DNA from: an uncultured Paracoccaceae bacterium
GTDB lineage: Bacteria; Pseudomonadota; Alphaproteobacteria; Rhodobacterales; Rhodobacteraceae
Direction: 5' to 3'
Length of the DNA stretch: 64,000 nucleotides
Assembly (NCBI GenBank): GCA_913061275.1
Contig: CAJXSR010000006.1
Span: forward strand, 62,001 to 126,000
Shown: positions 8,608 through 18,533 of the stretch, piece by piece
Numbering within the stretch: position 1 is the first letter of the stretch
Layout of the letters: each line of letters starts with the position of its first letter
The notes under the pieces: generated by a model
What the model was told of the DNA's origin: nothing
Databases searched by the model: none
What the model saw: only the letters and a program-made list of their open reading frames with translations
Program-made: the position numbers and the translations under genes

Positions 8608-9504
8608 TTAATGTTTCCAAAAATAAACGGTTGCGGGTTCTGGTTCCCAAACATGGGCGTCTTCTATGCCGGGTAGGTTTACCAATGCGCGGTATTCTGA
8701 GCCGAATGCCACATATTGATCGGTTTCTGCCATCACGGCTGGTTTGCACGCGATGGGATCACGCACCACACCAAAGCCGTCTTTGGTACCGACAACGAAT
8801 GTAAAGAAACCGTCAAGATCATCTAGGCTGCTTTCCAGTGCTTCGCCTAAAGTACTGCCGTGTCGCATTTTCCATGTCAGGTATGCGGCACCCACTTCGG
8901 TATCGTTTTCGGTTTCAATCGTAACCCCGTCACGGCGCAATTTGCGGCGCAGACTGTTGTGGTTGGAAAGGGAACCATTGTGAACCAGACATTGATCGGC
9001 ACCAGTTGAAAACGGGTGCGCACCCAAGGTTGTAACCGCAGACTCGGTAGCCATGCGGGTGTGCCCGATGCCGTGTGTGCCTGTCATGGAACGCAGATCA
9101 AAACGGTTGGCCACTTCTTCGGGCAAGCCAGTTTCTTTATAGATTTCCATTGTGTCGCCCGCACTCATCACCCGAACATCGGGGCGTATTGTTTTAAGGG
9201 CAGACCGTACTTTAGTCATGTCATCTGTCGGCATTTCCAAAATGGCGTGTGTATCTTTTTTAGTCACAGAGATTTTAACGCCTGTGGCCTTTCTAAGGGC
9301 TTTCTTCAGCCCTTTGAAATCCTGTGCAGGATTGTCTGATTGAACCGTCAGTTTGCTGTTACCATCTGCATCATTGCCGTAAATGGCGATGCCAGCACTA
9401 TCAGGGCCGCGATTGGTCATGGTAATCAGCATATCTGTCAGCATATTACCCAATTCGGGCTCTAGTTTTTTATCTTTTAAGAACAGTCCTACGATGCCAC
9501 ACAT
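8608..9504 (-). CDS. mgsA: N-methylglutamate synthase subunit A (class II glutamine amidotransferase; GlxB-like)
   Basis: A 298-residue Ntn-hydrolase-fold amidotransferase. It starts MCGIVGLF, so Cys2 becomes the N-terminal nucleophile after Met removal. Also present are GHTRMATES, LVHNGSLSNH and the ETENDTEVGAA segment of the glutamine-binding site. The family strips ammonia from glutamine; in N-methylglutamate synthase it should release methylamine from gamma-glutamylmethylamide. It is the promoter-proximal gene of mgsABC-gmaS. About 205 bases separate it from the XRE-cupin regulator upstream, which is the natural place for the promoter and the regulator's binding site. Confidence 0.87.
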   Translation of the reverse strand: MCGIVGLFLKDKKLEPELGNMLTDMLITMTNRGPDSAGIAIYGNDADGNSKLTVQSDNPAQDFKGLKKALRKATGVKISVTKKDTHAILEMPTDDMTKVRSALKTIRPDVRVMSAGDTMEIYKETGLPEEVANRFDLRSMTGTHGIGHTRMATESAVTTLGAHPFSTGADQCLVHNGSLSNHNSLRRKLRRDGVTIETENDTEVGAAYLTWKMRHGSTLGEALESSLDDLDGFFTFVVGTKDGFGVVRDPIACKPAVMAETDQYVAFGSEYRALVNLPGIEDAHVWEPEPATVYFWKH

Positions 9505-9709
9505 TACTGCTACTCCTTCATTTTAATCCAGATTCTAGGCTAACATCGATTTGAAGGGCGTTCAACCTAAAAGAAAGAAATATTCATTAGGGGAATAAAA
9601 ATGTCGGAATACACTGTACCTTTCGGATATTATTTAATATCGATCAAACATATTTCTCATTTTTCGAGTTTGATAATGGCAAGCCCACATCAGATGGCAT
9701 TTGGGGCAA

Positions 9710-10330
9710 TCACGGCCTTTGCGTATATGAAATGATCGACAGATATTTGGCTGGTAGGCTGATTAGGTTTTCGGGGCCGTGCGGGGCATCGGCATCGAAA
9801 AACAATGTGTCCCCAGGTTTTAAGGGGTAGACCGCGTTGCCATGCCTGTAATCAACCTCACCTTCCAGCATATATATTGTTTCAATGCCGCTGTGTTGGA
9901 AGGTCGGGAATACATCTGCCTCTGTTGTCAGGGTAATCAGGTAAGGTTCTACCGTAACTCCGCTGGCATTGGCCCCAATATGGCCCAGCAAATTATATTG
10001 GTGTCCTGCCCGGGTGCCCTCACGTTCCAGTTCCACCCCTTCATCGGCTTTGGTGTGAACCGCCAAGCGGCTTTCTTCAAAGCCACGAAAAAGCGAGGTG
10101 ATTGGCAAGCTTAATGCTTGTGCAAGAGATTGCAGTGTTGTCAATGAGGCCGAGGTGTTACCATTTTCTATTTTTGACAACATGCCAATAGAAAGGCCCG
10201 TACGATTTGCCAAATCCGCAACCGTCATGGATTTTTGCAAACGGTGTAGACGCACCTCACGCCCTATTGCAATTTCAAGAACCTTTTCGCGTTCTTCGCT
10301 TATTCGGTGGGGGTTTTGGTTAAAGTTCAC
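9710..10330 (-). CDS. XRE-family regulator with C-terminal cupin domain
   Basis: A 206-residue protein with an N-terminal helix-turn-helix (about residues 24-78; MTVADLANRTGLS then MLSKIENGNTS) and a C-terminal cupin (about 125-200; GIETIYMLEGEVDY and PLKPGDTLFFDADAPHGPEN). This architecture is common in repressors of amine and amino-acid catabolic genes, where the cupin senses the metabolite. It sits just upstream of mgsABC-gmaS on the same strand and is the obvious candidate regulator for them, though no operator could be read out. Confidence 0.87.
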   Translation of the reverse strand: MNFNQNPHRISEEREKVLEIAIGREVRLHRLQKSMTVADLANRTGLSIGMLSKIENGNTSASLTTLQSLAQALSLPITSLFRGFEESRLAVHTKADEGVELEREGTRAGHQYNLLGHIGANASGVTVEPYLITLTTEADVFPTFQHSGIETIYMLEGEVDYRHGNAVYPLKPGDTLFFDADAPHGPENLISLPAKYLSIISYTQRP

Positions 10331-10791
10331 AATAACGGGCCTATCTTCAAGGTATGAGATGCCCCTAGTTTCCTAGACAGCTAGTGTTTCATTATTCAGT
10401 TGTCTTTGTTTGAAGTCAACCATTGCTGGCAAGTGATTGTAATCCATTGTTTGTATGCTTTTTAATTGGCTTGCAGAACACCTCAATGTAGGCGGCTTTT
10501 ACGCGCAAGCACTCGTCCGTGTGGGACAGGGGGGTGGCCCAGTGACGGGTGTTATTCTTATGTGTACAGTAACGGTCGCCCATCAACGGCAACAAGTGGT
10601 AGGCTGGGCCGATTAATATGCTAAAATGCCAATTCCACAAAATACGATGGCTATTACAATCCATTGTACTTGGGTCAAGTTAATTTAGATGAAAGCCCCT
10701 ATTTTAGAGGGAAATTAGTTTCCACTGGGTGACCTTTTCGTTATTAGTGGCTGTGAAAACGCGGCACCTATTAGGTTTTTCGGGGTTTATT
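10331..10791. other. Intergenic region between XRE-cupin regulator and globin
   Basis: A 461-base noncoding stretch holding the divergent promoters of the regulator (minus) and the globin (plus). One open minus-strand frame of 82 codons exists at 10416-10664, but it matches nothing I recognise and lacks a convincing ribosome site. No repeat or hairpin stands out. Confidence 0.4.
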
Positions 10792-11193
10792 ATGAAGAAG
10801 AAAATGATCGACATCATCGGTGGTGAGGATATTTTATTCAAACTTGTGAATGACTTTTATGATCTTGTTGAAACTGTTCCCGAAGGCAAAAATATTAAGA
10901 AACTGCATTTACGCGGCCATGGCTTAAACCATGTACGAGCGGAGCAATTCAATTTCCTTTCTGGCTTTCTTGGCGGCAGGCGACATTTTGAAGAAAAGCA
11001 TGGACACATGAACGTAAAATTGATGCATGCGCATGTGCCAATTTCCCTTAAAGACGCAGAAGATTGGATGGCTTGTATGGGTATGGCATTTGATAAAAAC
11101 GGATTACAAGGGCCAGAAATTGACATGCTAAGGGAATCTCTACGCAGTGTTGCGTTACTGCTTGTGAATGACCTGAAGTCATGGGGTGAATAG
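10792..11193 (+). CDS. Truncated haemoglobin (group II-like globin)
   Basis: Starting at ATG 10792 (MKKKMIDIIGGEDILF) the product has 133 residues, close to usual length for truncated globins. Family features: Tyr23 in NDFYDLV at the B10 position, FLSGFLGG, the HGH turn near residue 70, proximal haem His79 in KLMHAH, and Trp92 in DAEDWMACM (G8). These proteins bind O2 or NO. An upstream in-frame ATG at 10729 gives an unsupported 21-residue extension. The last codons and stop (GGT GAA TAG) lie inside the terminal repeat of an IS3 relic that begins at 11187, so the natural C-terminus was replaced by a few residues. Position between mgs and tdm genes suggests a role linked to the oxygen-dependent amine oxidation, which is inference. 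Confidence 0.85.
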   Translation: MKKKMIDIIGGEDILFKLVNDFYDLVETVPEGKNIKKLHLRGHGLNHVRAEQFNFLSGFLGGRRHFEEKHGHMNVKLMHAHVPISLKDAEDWMACMGMAFDKNGLQGPEIDMLRESLRSVALLLVNDLKSWGE

Positions 11194-11337
11194 CTTCTAG
11201 TTTGAATAGACGCTTCCAGTTCCGTGACCTGCTTGATTTCATCAACCTTGAATACTTCTGTGAAATTTGGTCATGCCATAGAGTTCTCCTTGCCTCATTT
11301 TAGGGGGCAAGGTTTCTATAAATCTTGGGGTAATTCA
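11187..11337 (-). mobile_element. Internally deleted IS3-family relic (151 bp)
   Basis: Both ends match the IS3 element at 27692-28916. On the minus strand it begins TGAATTACCCCAAG, runs through the orfA leader (TGAGGCAAGGAGAACTC) and the first orfA codons (ATG ACC AAA TTT CAC), then jumps straight to the element's right end and closes with CTAGAAGCTATTCA. All transposase coding sequence is gone, leaving a MITE-like piece. It forms the end of the globin gene on one side. Confidence 0.7.
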
Positions 11338-11551
11338 ATAATCGCGAAGGAAGAAGTGTAGACATTCAAGAAAAATCACCTTCATGTTAAATAAAAACTA
11401 TGTAATTTTGCCCATAGTTACCTAGTCAGCTTGCAATCACCATATTGTTGATTGAAGGGCAGATAGGTAGCTTGGTACGGCGCCACGATGCGAACTTATT
11501 GCACTGGTAGTTGCCAAAGCAGAAATGTAAGGTCGGGTATGATAGATTTAA

Positions 11552-12727
11552 ATGCTGCATAGAAAACCCCACCCGGGCACGCTCGTCCTTATTTCTGCGT
11601 CCATTATGTCCGCTATTCTTGGCTCAATACACGCTTTTTCAGTGTTTCTTGATCCACTTGAAATCCAATTTACCACAACAAGGTCGGCAGTTTCACTGAC
11701 CTATTCATTTGCATTGATGTCTTTGACAATAGCCGTGTTATTTGGCCCTCGGTTCTTTGGACGTTGGTCTGCCGCAACCATTGTTTTATTTGCTTGTGCC
11801 TTGGCCGCCTGCGGTGCGGTCATTGCGGGAATGGCCGGATCGCTTCAAACAGTGTGGCTAGGATACAGTCTGATATTTGGCCTTGCAAACGGGTTGGGTT
11901 ATGGCTTTGGGTTGCAAATCTCTGCGCAAGTTAATCCAGGGCGTGAAGGTCTGGCGATGGGGATTGTCACTGCGTCATATGCTTTTGGGTCGATATTTTC
12001 GCCAGGATTATTTGGATTAGCAATAGAGGCTGGTGGGTTTTCAGCGGCAATGACGGCACTGGCTGTGACGTTGATTGGCACTGGTTCACTAAGCGCAGTA
12101 CTAATGGGGCAAGCGGGTGCCAAATTCCAATCTGAAAAATCTCAAGCCTTTGCCATTTCTGTACCGGTTCAAAGCCAGATACTTCTGTGGCTGGGGTATT
12201 TCGGAGGTGTTATGGCTGGGCTCATGGTAATTGGCCACGCTGCCGAAATTGCCGCCTCACTGCGTCCTGGCATTTCTCCCTGGGTCGCACCAGCAATTAT
12301 TGCAGCTTGCAATTTGCTGGGCAGTTTGGTTGGTGGCCGCCTTGCCGATAAATCCTCGCTTGGCATTTTACTTGCGGCATTGGCTCTTGTGACCAGCATT
12401 GCTCTTGCAGGTCTTGCGGTCTTTGGACAGGTTGGCGGCTTGCTGATCGGCTTCAGTGTTATCGGGTTTGCCTATGGCGGTACCATCGCTGCCTATCCCG
12501 CTGCCATCGCAAAGCTGTTTGGTATGAAGGAAAGTGCAAGGATTTATGGTCGCATATTTACCGCATGGGGGTGTGCAGGCTTACTTGGCCCATGGTTCGC
12601 GGGCTTTCTATTTGACCGAAATGCAGACTACCAGCTTGCGTTACTTACCGCATCGGCCGTTGGGTTGGTTTCGGTCTTGGCGATAGTTGTCCTTTTCAGA
12701 AAGAACCATGGTTCTGCACATTCTTGA
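11552..12727 (+). CDS. MFS transporter (OxlT-like)
   Basis: A 391-residue membrane protein with about twelve hydrophobic segments in two halves. The GLANGLGYGFG stretch and the layout of the first half recall the oxalate/formate antiporter branch of the major facilitator superfamily. It begins at ATG 11552; no strong ribosome site is seen, so a nearby alternative start is possible. It lies inside the methylated-amine island, convergent with tdm, so it may move an organic acid or amine connected with this pathway, but the substrate cannot be read from sequence. Confidence 0.82.
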   Translation: MLHRKPHPGTLVLISASIMSAILGSIHAFSVFLDPLEIQFTTTRSAVSLTYSFALMSLTIAVLFGPRFFGRWSAATIVLFACALAACGAVIAGMAGSLQTVWLGYSLIFGLANGLGYGFGLQISAQVNPGREGLAMGIVTASYAFGSIFSPGLFGLAIEAGGFSAAMTALAVTLIGTGSLSAVLMGQAGAKFQSEKSQAFAISVPVQSQILLWLGYFGGVMAGLMVIGHAAEIAASLRPGISPWVAPAIIAACNLLGSLVGGRLADKSSLGILLAALALVTSIALAGLAVFGQVGGLLIGFSVIGFAYGGTIAAYPAAIAKLFGMKESARIYGRIFTAWGCAGLLGPWFAGFLFDRNADYQLALLTASAVGLVSVLAIVVLFRKNHGSAHS

Positions 12728-12876
12728 AACAATGTGCTTGAACGGCATTTCGCAGCTTAATGAAGATTTTGTGAATAGAGGATGTGTCGATCATTGCCAA
12801 ATGGATGATTTCGGGAAATGTTTTATCAATTCAAATGGGCTATTCAGACAATGCCGATATAACTACCAAGAACGCA

Positions 12877-15246
12877 TCAATAATTGCCTTTGACGCGTTC
12901 TTTGGTTGGATCAAAATGCGGGAATGTTGTCACCTTGGCTTTCAGGCGTTTTTGCTCGCCATCCAGTTGCCCAATTTCGATGTCCGTTCCGGGTTCGCAA
13001 TAGGCTACATCAACACGGGCCAGTGCAATGGTTTTGCCCAGATATGGCGACTTCATAGCCGAGGTCACGATGCCTACTTGCGCCTTACCAATACGCAGGC
13101 AATCACCATGCTGTGGAACAATGCCACCTTCAACATCCAGCCCGATTAATTTGCGATGCGGGTGTGCTTTGCGTTCTTCAATAGCTTTGCGACCGATAAA
13201 ATTGTCTTCCTGCGTTTTTAGCGGCACAGTAAAACCGATACCTGCCTCAAAAGGATCGGTTTCGTCAGAAAACTCATACCCTGCAAAGACCAAGCCTGCC
13301 TCAATCCTAAGCATATCCAGTGCCGCCAGTCCAAGTGGCACCATGCCTTTGGGTTCGCCTGCGGCCCAGATGGTATTGAATACTTCTTCAGCATCTTTGG
13401 GGTGGCAGAACACTTCGTAGCCAAGTTCACCTGAATAGCCAGTACGGCTAAGTACGATCGGTGTGCCCTGTATGTCACGAAGGCGCGCGGTCGTGAACCG
13501 GAACCAAGCAAGATCTTTTACAGTGGAGTGCGTTGGTGGCGTCCATAGAACTTCAGCAAGGATTTCCCGACTAAGTGGCCCCTGAACTGCGATATTGTGA
13601 TGCTGGTCGGTCGAGGATTTAACCCAAGCATTCAGGCCATGCTTTTCTGCCTGATCGCGCATCCATTTGCCGGAACTGTCGCAGCCACCGATCCAACGGA
13701 AATTGTTATCACCCAACCGAAATACTGTGCCGTCGTCGATCATACCGCCGTGATCGTAACACATGGCGGTGTAGACAATGCCGCCAACGCTGAGTTTTTT
13801 GATGTTACGGGTGACGCATAGCTGCATCAGTGCTTCGGCATCCGGGCCGGTCACTTCATATTTGCGCAGTGGGCTTAGGTCCATCACAACGGCTTTTTCA
13901 CGTGCCGCCCAATATTCGGCAATCGCCCCGTGGTTGCTCATTTGATTGGCCAACCAATAGCCGTTATATTCTACAAATTCACGTGTGTGCTTAGCAAAGC
14001 ACGAGTGAAAACCGGTTTCTTTTGTTGGTTCCACGTCCGCCTCCGGGGTCTTGCGCCAGCCAATCGAGCGCTTAAAGTCTTCGTTTTCCTTGTACACCCG
14101 CACCTGAATATCGGTGGGGTTCCAAGCGTTAGTCGGGTCGATGTCACACGGACATGCTGTTGAAACTGCAACAAGATCGGTCAATGCGCGCAGCAATACA
14201 AAATCACCAGGCCGCGACCATGGGTCGTCGAGGCTTAGAGTATGATGATCGTCGATCATCGTATTGAAGAAGTAGTTAATCGACGGCCAGCCAACGCGGG
14301 GTTTAATGCCCCACGCCGCCACTTCTGCGTTAATATTATCTGAGCAATTTATGTGACCAGGATAGCCTGCGTCATCATAATAGCGTGGGTAACACGACAG
14401 CCCGTAAGCATCGTGACGACCGCAAGTGTCTTGGACTATTTCGAACAGCGGTTCTTGATCTACGCTCCAGTATTTCGACATAATGCCAGGTATCGGATAG
14501 ACACAGCCGGTCAATGACCGTGTGGTTGTCATGTTGATATCGCGTTCGATACCGCGATCCAGTTCAGCCATCGAAAAACACTGAAAATCTGTGCACTCGC
14601 GTCCCTGCACATCCATGATCTGAATATATTGACCGTTGCGCACTTCGTATGCTTTTGCATTGCCAGGTTGAATATTATAATCTTGTAATGCATCAGCCAA
14701 TGGATCAGCTGGTTTCAGCCCACCTTTACCCTGAGAGGGGTTGGCCCTACGCATATAAAGAACGATCTCGGTTGGCGCGTTTTGACCCCACGCGCTCATC
14801 GGGCCACCTACGGCGCATACAATTAACAAACCATCGGTGGATGCATAAAATCCTGCTGTTTCGCCCGCCTTAGAGAATTCGGGAAACAAACAAACACCAT
14901 CGGCGCGGCCAATGTCAAAGCTGGATTTTTCAAGTGCAGCCAAAATGCGTTTTCCTGAAAGGTCGCCGCTTGATAGTGCGGCTTGCAGACCGACAGGTGT
15001 ATGCCCGCCAATCGCACCGATCATTGATGCATCAGAGGATCCATCTGGTGCAAAGAATACCAGTTCAACTGGCTGCAAGCCCTCACGATCTACAATCGAG
15101 ATTTCATCACCAGCTTCGATTGGCAAAGCCCGCGAGCCGCCCCCAGCGATGACATAGCGTTCCACCCCATGCGGAAGTATAGGCAAGCCAGGGCTACTGA
15201 TGCCATTACGCTCAAAGGGCGTTTCAAAAATTGGTCTTGTATTCAT
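12877..15246 (-). CDS. tdm: Trimethylamine N-oxide demethylase
   Basis: A 789-residue protein when started at ATG 15246, whose A overlaps the TAA of tmoV (TAATG). The N-terminal half is a DUF1989-type metal domain rich in conserved Cys/His (for example Cys275 in QDTCGRHD, Cys285, Cys365 and Cys367 in TACPCD); the C-terminal half from about residue 410 is a complete GcvT-like tetrahydrofolate-binding domain (SRTGYSGELGYEVF, LDMLRIEAG). This DUF1989-GcvT fusion is the known layout of Tdm, which splits TMAO to dimethylamine and formaldehyde and can hand the C1 unit to folate. Which Cys bind the metal is inference. It is the last gene of tmoXWV-tdm. Confidence 0.92.
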   Translation of the reverse strand: MNTRPIFETPFERNGISSPGLPILPHGVERYVIAGGGSRALPIEAGDEISIVDREGLQPVELVFFAPDGSSDASMIGAIGGHTPVGLQAALSSGDLSGKRILAALEKSSFDIGRADGVCLFPEFSKAGETAGFYASTDGLLIVCAVGGPMSAWGQNAPTEIVLYMRRANPSQGKGGLKPADPLADALQDYNIQPGNAKAYEVRNGQYIQIMDVQGRECTDFQCFSMAELDRGIERDINMTTTRSLTGCVYPIPGIMSKYWSVDQEPLFEIVQDTCGRHDAYGLSCYPRYYDDAGYPGHINCSDNINAEVAAWGIKPRVGWPSINYFFNTMIDDHHTLSLDDPWSRPGDFVLLRALTDLVAVSTACPCDIDPTNAWNPTDIQVRVYKENEDFKRSIGWRKTPEADVEPTKETGFHSCFAKHTREFVEYNGYWLANQMSNHGAIAEYWAAREKAVVMDLSPLRKYEVTGPDAEALMQLCVTRNIKKLSVGGIVYTAMCYDHGGMIDDGTVFRLGDNNFRWIGGCDSSGKWMRDQAEKHGLNAWVKSSTDQHHNIAVQGPLSREILAEVLWTPPTHSTVKDLAWFRFTTARLRDIQGTPIVLSRTGYSGELGYEVFCHPKDAEEVFNTIWAAGEPKGMVPLGLAALDMLRIEAGLVFAGYEFSDETDPFEAGIGFTVPLKTQEDNFIGRKAIEERKAHPHRKLIGLDVEGGIVPQHGDCLRIGKAQVGIVTSAMKSPYLGKTIALARVDVAYCEPGTDIEIGQLDGEQKRLKAKVTTFPHFDPTKERVKGNY

Positions 15247-17312
15247 TAGCTTAGTCCCAAAGCATTTTTGCGCTGCGCAGCCCATGTATTAATCAAATGA
15301 TCAACGGCAAGACCTATGAACGCGACACATAAGCCCAGCATCAGCCCATTCCCGATGCCTTGCTTGTCAGACAGCGCTTTTAAGATGTACTGCCCTAGGT
15401 CGTCAGTGCCGATCATTGCACCAATAATCACCATAAACAGTGCGAATATTACAGTTTGATTGACGCCTAACATGATGTGTGGAAATGCCAGTGGTAAATC
15501 AATTTTTACCCACCTTTGAAATGCTGTGGCACCTGACATCATTCCAGCTTCTTTAAGGGAAGGCGGCACATTGCGGATACCTTCAATCGTGTAGCGCACA
15601 GCAGGAATGGTTGCGTAAATAATGACTGCGATCAGTACCGACGTATCTGTGACGCCGAACAGCATGATTACTGGGATCAGATAGATGAACGATGGGAATG
15701 TTTGTAACGTATCACAAGCCAACAGTGCGGCCTTGGATGCAAATGTGTATTGTGCGCAAATAGAACCGACGATCAGGCCGAAAGTAACAGAAATGATGAC
15801 CGAAAATGAAGCCATATACATGGTAATCAGTGCGCGGTCCCACCATTCTGTTAATGCAATGAACAGCAACAACCCACCAACAATCAAAGCCGATCTTATC
15901 CCGCCGATGATACATCCTGTGCCCATCACCAGCAGGAACGTAGCACTAACGGGCATTGCCAGATAAGCATTTTTCATGGGTTGCAACACGTTGACGATCA
16001 AGCCACGGTTAAAACCTTGCAGACCTGCATACCAGTTATCTACCATCCAATCGACGCCGCTTTGCCAAAATAATTCGGTTGTAATGCCCTTATTGTGCGG
16101 GATCAGATATAAATAATTAATCCCGTCTTGAAATATAAGCTGGCCTAACAATGCCACCGCGATACAACCCACGAAAAAAACTGCAAAGACCAGCGCATAT
16201 TTGTGCCGCTGGGCAAAGCTTAAGTCGGCAAAATAGTCGGTTTGTTTGTTGGCATACGCTAGTGAAAGTTTGTCCAAGACCACAGCGATCAGCACAATGC
16301 AGATACCCAACTCTAACGCCTGACCGATGCGCAGCTGGTTCAAAGCAAGCAATAGGTTGAACCCAAGCCCCTTGGCACCGATAAATGACGCGATCACTGC
16401 CATGGCAAGACATTGCATGATTACTTGGTTCACCCCGATTAAAATATCGCGACGGGCGGTTGGCACAAGCACCTTAAACAAAATTTGTTTGTCGTTGCTA
16501 CCGTTCATAAGTCCGGCCTCGACAACCTCTACTGGCACTTTCTTCAATCCCAAAAGCGTTAAACGGATCATGGGTGGAGTGGCAAAAATGATAGTCGCAA
16601 TGGCACCCGCATGGTCACCAAGTCCGAAAAAAACCGTGACTGGAACTAGGTATGAAAAATGCGGCATGGTTTGAGCAATGTTCAAAAATGGAGCCAAGGC
16701 TACTTCAACTGCGTGGCTTTTGTAAGACAAAATGCCAAAAAGCAAACCTAACAAAACGGATACTGGGGCCGCGACCAAGACAAACGATAGTGTTTCCATT
16801 GCAGGATGCCACTGGCCGAATACAGAAATATAAACAGTTGCTGCCCCAGCCAAAAGGGCAAGGTTTCGACCATTTAATGCATAGCCCAGAATAACCGCAC
16901 CACCCGAAACTACCGTCCAGGGTAACGCTGGCCAAGCTGCCCAAGGATTTTCCCGAACAAACTCCCAGCTAGTGAAAGCAACGATTGTTTTGACACCGCC
17001 AATTAAGACTTCTCTGATGAATTCGATCATGAATAATACACCTCGCGAGAAACCTCTTGTTACTTCGCGCAACAGTGCCACTTCTTCATATTCTTCGATA
17101 TGAGGGTCGTAAACTTGGATTGGGAACCAGTTGAACATCAAGTTTTCGGCGAAATCATTGATAATTCCGGGAAGTGATGCCAGCAATGACGGGAAACGCC
17201 ACAAAACGTTGGCCTCATTAGGCTTCACTAGAATAACCAATGCAAAAAACGCAATCAGCAGTATCACAAATTGGCTGAGCTTACGGTGTTTGGTGAAAAA
17301 GTTTGTACCCAT
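15246..17312 (-). CDS. tmoV: TMAO ABC transporter permease (fused two-domain)
   Basis: With the start at ATG 17312 (MGTNFFTKH) the protein has 688 residues and contains two complete ABC permease domains in tandem. Each carries its own ATPase-contact (EAA) loop: VVEAGLMNGSNDKQI near the middle of the first half and LKEAGMMSGATAFQRW in the second. ProW/OpuAB-type permeases usually have one such domain; the duplication-fusion is typical of TmoV. The start lies one base past the stop of tmoW, and the stop overlaps the start of tdm, so transport and demethylation are translationally coupled. Confidence 0.9.
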   Translation of the reverse strand: MGTNFFTKHRKLSQFVILLIAFFALVILVKPNEANVLWRFPSLLASLPGIINDFAENLMFNWFPIQVYDPHIEEYEEVALLREVTRGFSRGVLFMIEFIREVLIGGVKTIVAFTSWEFVRENPWAAWPALPWTVVSGGAVILGYALNGRNLALLAGAATVYISVFGQWHPAMETLSFVLVAAPVSVLLGLLFGILSYKSHAVEVALAPFLNIAQTMPHFSYLVPVTVFFGLGDHAGAIATIIFATPPMIRLTLLGLKKVPVEVVEAGLMNGSNDKQILFKVLVPTARRDILIGVNQVIMQCLAMAVIASFIGAKGLGFNLLLALNQLRIGQALELGICIVLIAVVLDKLSLAYANKQTDYFADLSFAQRHKYALVFAVFFVGCIAVALLGQLIFQDGINYLYLIPHNKGITTELFWQSGVDWMVDNWYAGLQGFNRGLIVNVLQPMKNAYLAMPVSATFLLVMGTGCIIGGIRSALIVGGLLLFIALTEWWDRALITMYMASFSVIISVTFGLIVGSICAQYTFASKAALLACDTLQTFPSFIYLIPVIMLFGVTDTSVLIAVIIYATIPAVRYTIEGIRNVPPSLKEAGMMSGATAFQRWVKIDLPLAFPHIMLGVNQTVIFALFMVIIGAMIGTDDLGQYILKALSDKQGIGNGLMLGLCVAFIGLAVDHLINTWAAQRKNALGLS

Positions 17313-17313
17313 A

Positions 17314-18381
17314 TCAGGCACCCGCCTGTGCATTATCATCCTTGCCAAACAAGATGTGAATCATCTTATCGCTATGGAGCGACCCAATAATGTTGTTGTT
17401 CTCGTCTATAACACGAACCGGTTTAGTTTGGGCAAGCACTGCCTCGGCCACGGTTTCAATAATTGCGTCGCCTGAAATCGTCAGGTCGCTAAAATCAATT
17501 CCGTCAGTAATCGGATCCATGACAGATTTTATTTTCAGCACTTTTTCACGAGGCACTTCTTCTGTAAACTTGCTGACATACTCGGTAGCTGGGTTTAAAA
17601 CAATATTAGCAGGTGTATCGATTTGCTCGATCACACCATCCTTCATGATGGCGATCCTATCTGCAAGGCGCAGCGCTTCTGCAAAGTCGTGTGTCACGAA
17701 TAGGATGGTCTTATTCAACACACCCTGAAGGCGCATAAATTCATCTTGCATCTCTTTGCGGATCAACGGGTCAAGCGCTGAAAACGGTTCGTCAAGAAAC
17801 CAGATGTCGGGCTCTACCGCCAATGATCGTGCAATGCCAACCCGTTGTTGTTGGCCACCAGATAGTTGTCTTGGAAAATAGTTTTGGCGGCCGTCTAGGC
17901 TAACCAATTCGACCATATCCATCGCGCGTTTCATCGCGTCACGTGTACTTATGCCCTTAATCTGTAAGGGAAAAGCAATATTTTCCAAAACTGTCTTATG
18001 TGGTAATAGCGCGAAACTTTGGAACACCATGCCCATCTTATTTCTGCGTAATTCGATTAGTTGTTTGTTGTTCATCGCCAACAAATCTTGGCCATCAATA
18101 TGGATGTTGCCAGCAGTTGTTTCTGTTAGGCGGGAAATGCAACGCAATAAAGTTGATTTACCAGAACCTGATAACCCCATCACAACCAGCATTTCGCCCT
18201 TGTAAACTTCAAACGACGCGTTGTTTACACCGACAACGCAACCCGCTTCTTGAAACTTGGCCGCGTCAACATTGCCATTTGCTGCCCGCAGCATTTTATC
18301 TGCGTTTTCACCGAATATTTTGTATACAGATTCGCATTTGATAACCGGTTCTTTTGGCATTGTTTCACTTGAAGTTGACAT
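17314..18381 (-). CDS. tmoW: TMAO ABC transporter ATP-binding protein
   Basis: A 355-residue ATPase of the ProV/OpuAA (quaternary amine uptake) branch. Walker A GLSGSGKST, signature LSGGQQQRVGIARSLA, Walker B IWFLDEPFSALD and the switch VTHDFAEAL are all intact. A C-terminal regulatory segment (about 275-350, ending LHSDKMIHILFG) looks like a CBS-type domain, which in related importers senses ionic strength or cyclic nucleotides. It follows tmoX after 152 bases containing a strong stem-loop and is joined to tmoV with a one-base gap. Confidence 0.9.
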   Translation of the reverse strand: MSTSSETMPKEPVIKCESVYKIFGENADKMLRAANGNVDAAKFQEAGCVVGVNNASFEVYKGEMLVVMGLSGSGKSTLLRCISRLTETTAGNIHIDGQDLLAMNNKQLIELRRNKMGMVFQSFALLPHKTVLENIAFPLQIKGISTRDAMKRAMDMVELVSLDGRQNYFPRQLSGGQQQRVGIARSLAVEPDIWFLDEPFSALDPLIRKEMQDEFMRLQGVLNKTILFVTHDFAEALRLADRIAIMKDGVIEQIDTPANIVLNPATEYVSKFTEEVPREKVLKIKSVMDPITDGIDFSDLTISGDAIIETVAEAVLAQTKPVRVIDENNNIIGSLHSDKMIHILFGKDDNAQAGA

Positions 18382-18492
18382 ATAATTATTCCGTTAGGTT
18401 TTGTTACGTGATCGCGGGTTCTTAATTTGCGCTCAGGTCTTTCCTAAAATCAAAGTACTCTATTTAGCTATACAGTTAGTGCAGTTTTAGGT

Positions 18493-18520
18493 CTCCCTGC
18501 ACGCTATTGTATGCAGGGAG
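18493..18520 (-). terminator. Stem-loop between tmoX and tmoW
   Basis: A perfect 9-bp stem (CTCCCTGCA / TGCAGGGAG) with a 10-base loop lies just after the tmoX stop codon. There is no strong U-tract on the minus strand, so it more likely stabilises the tmoX message or causes partial termination, favouring the binding protein over the rest of the transporter. Confidence 0.65.
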
Positions 18521-18533
18521 AGTTGTTTAGTAC

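Noticed and set aside
10416-10664. 82-codon minus-strand frame in the regulator-globin gap
   Set aside because: No recognisable family, no ribosome site and an odd composition; treated as noncoding.
12728-12876. Possible terminator between the convergent MFS and tdm genes
   Set aside because: Only weak, imperfect complementarity could be found and no T-run.
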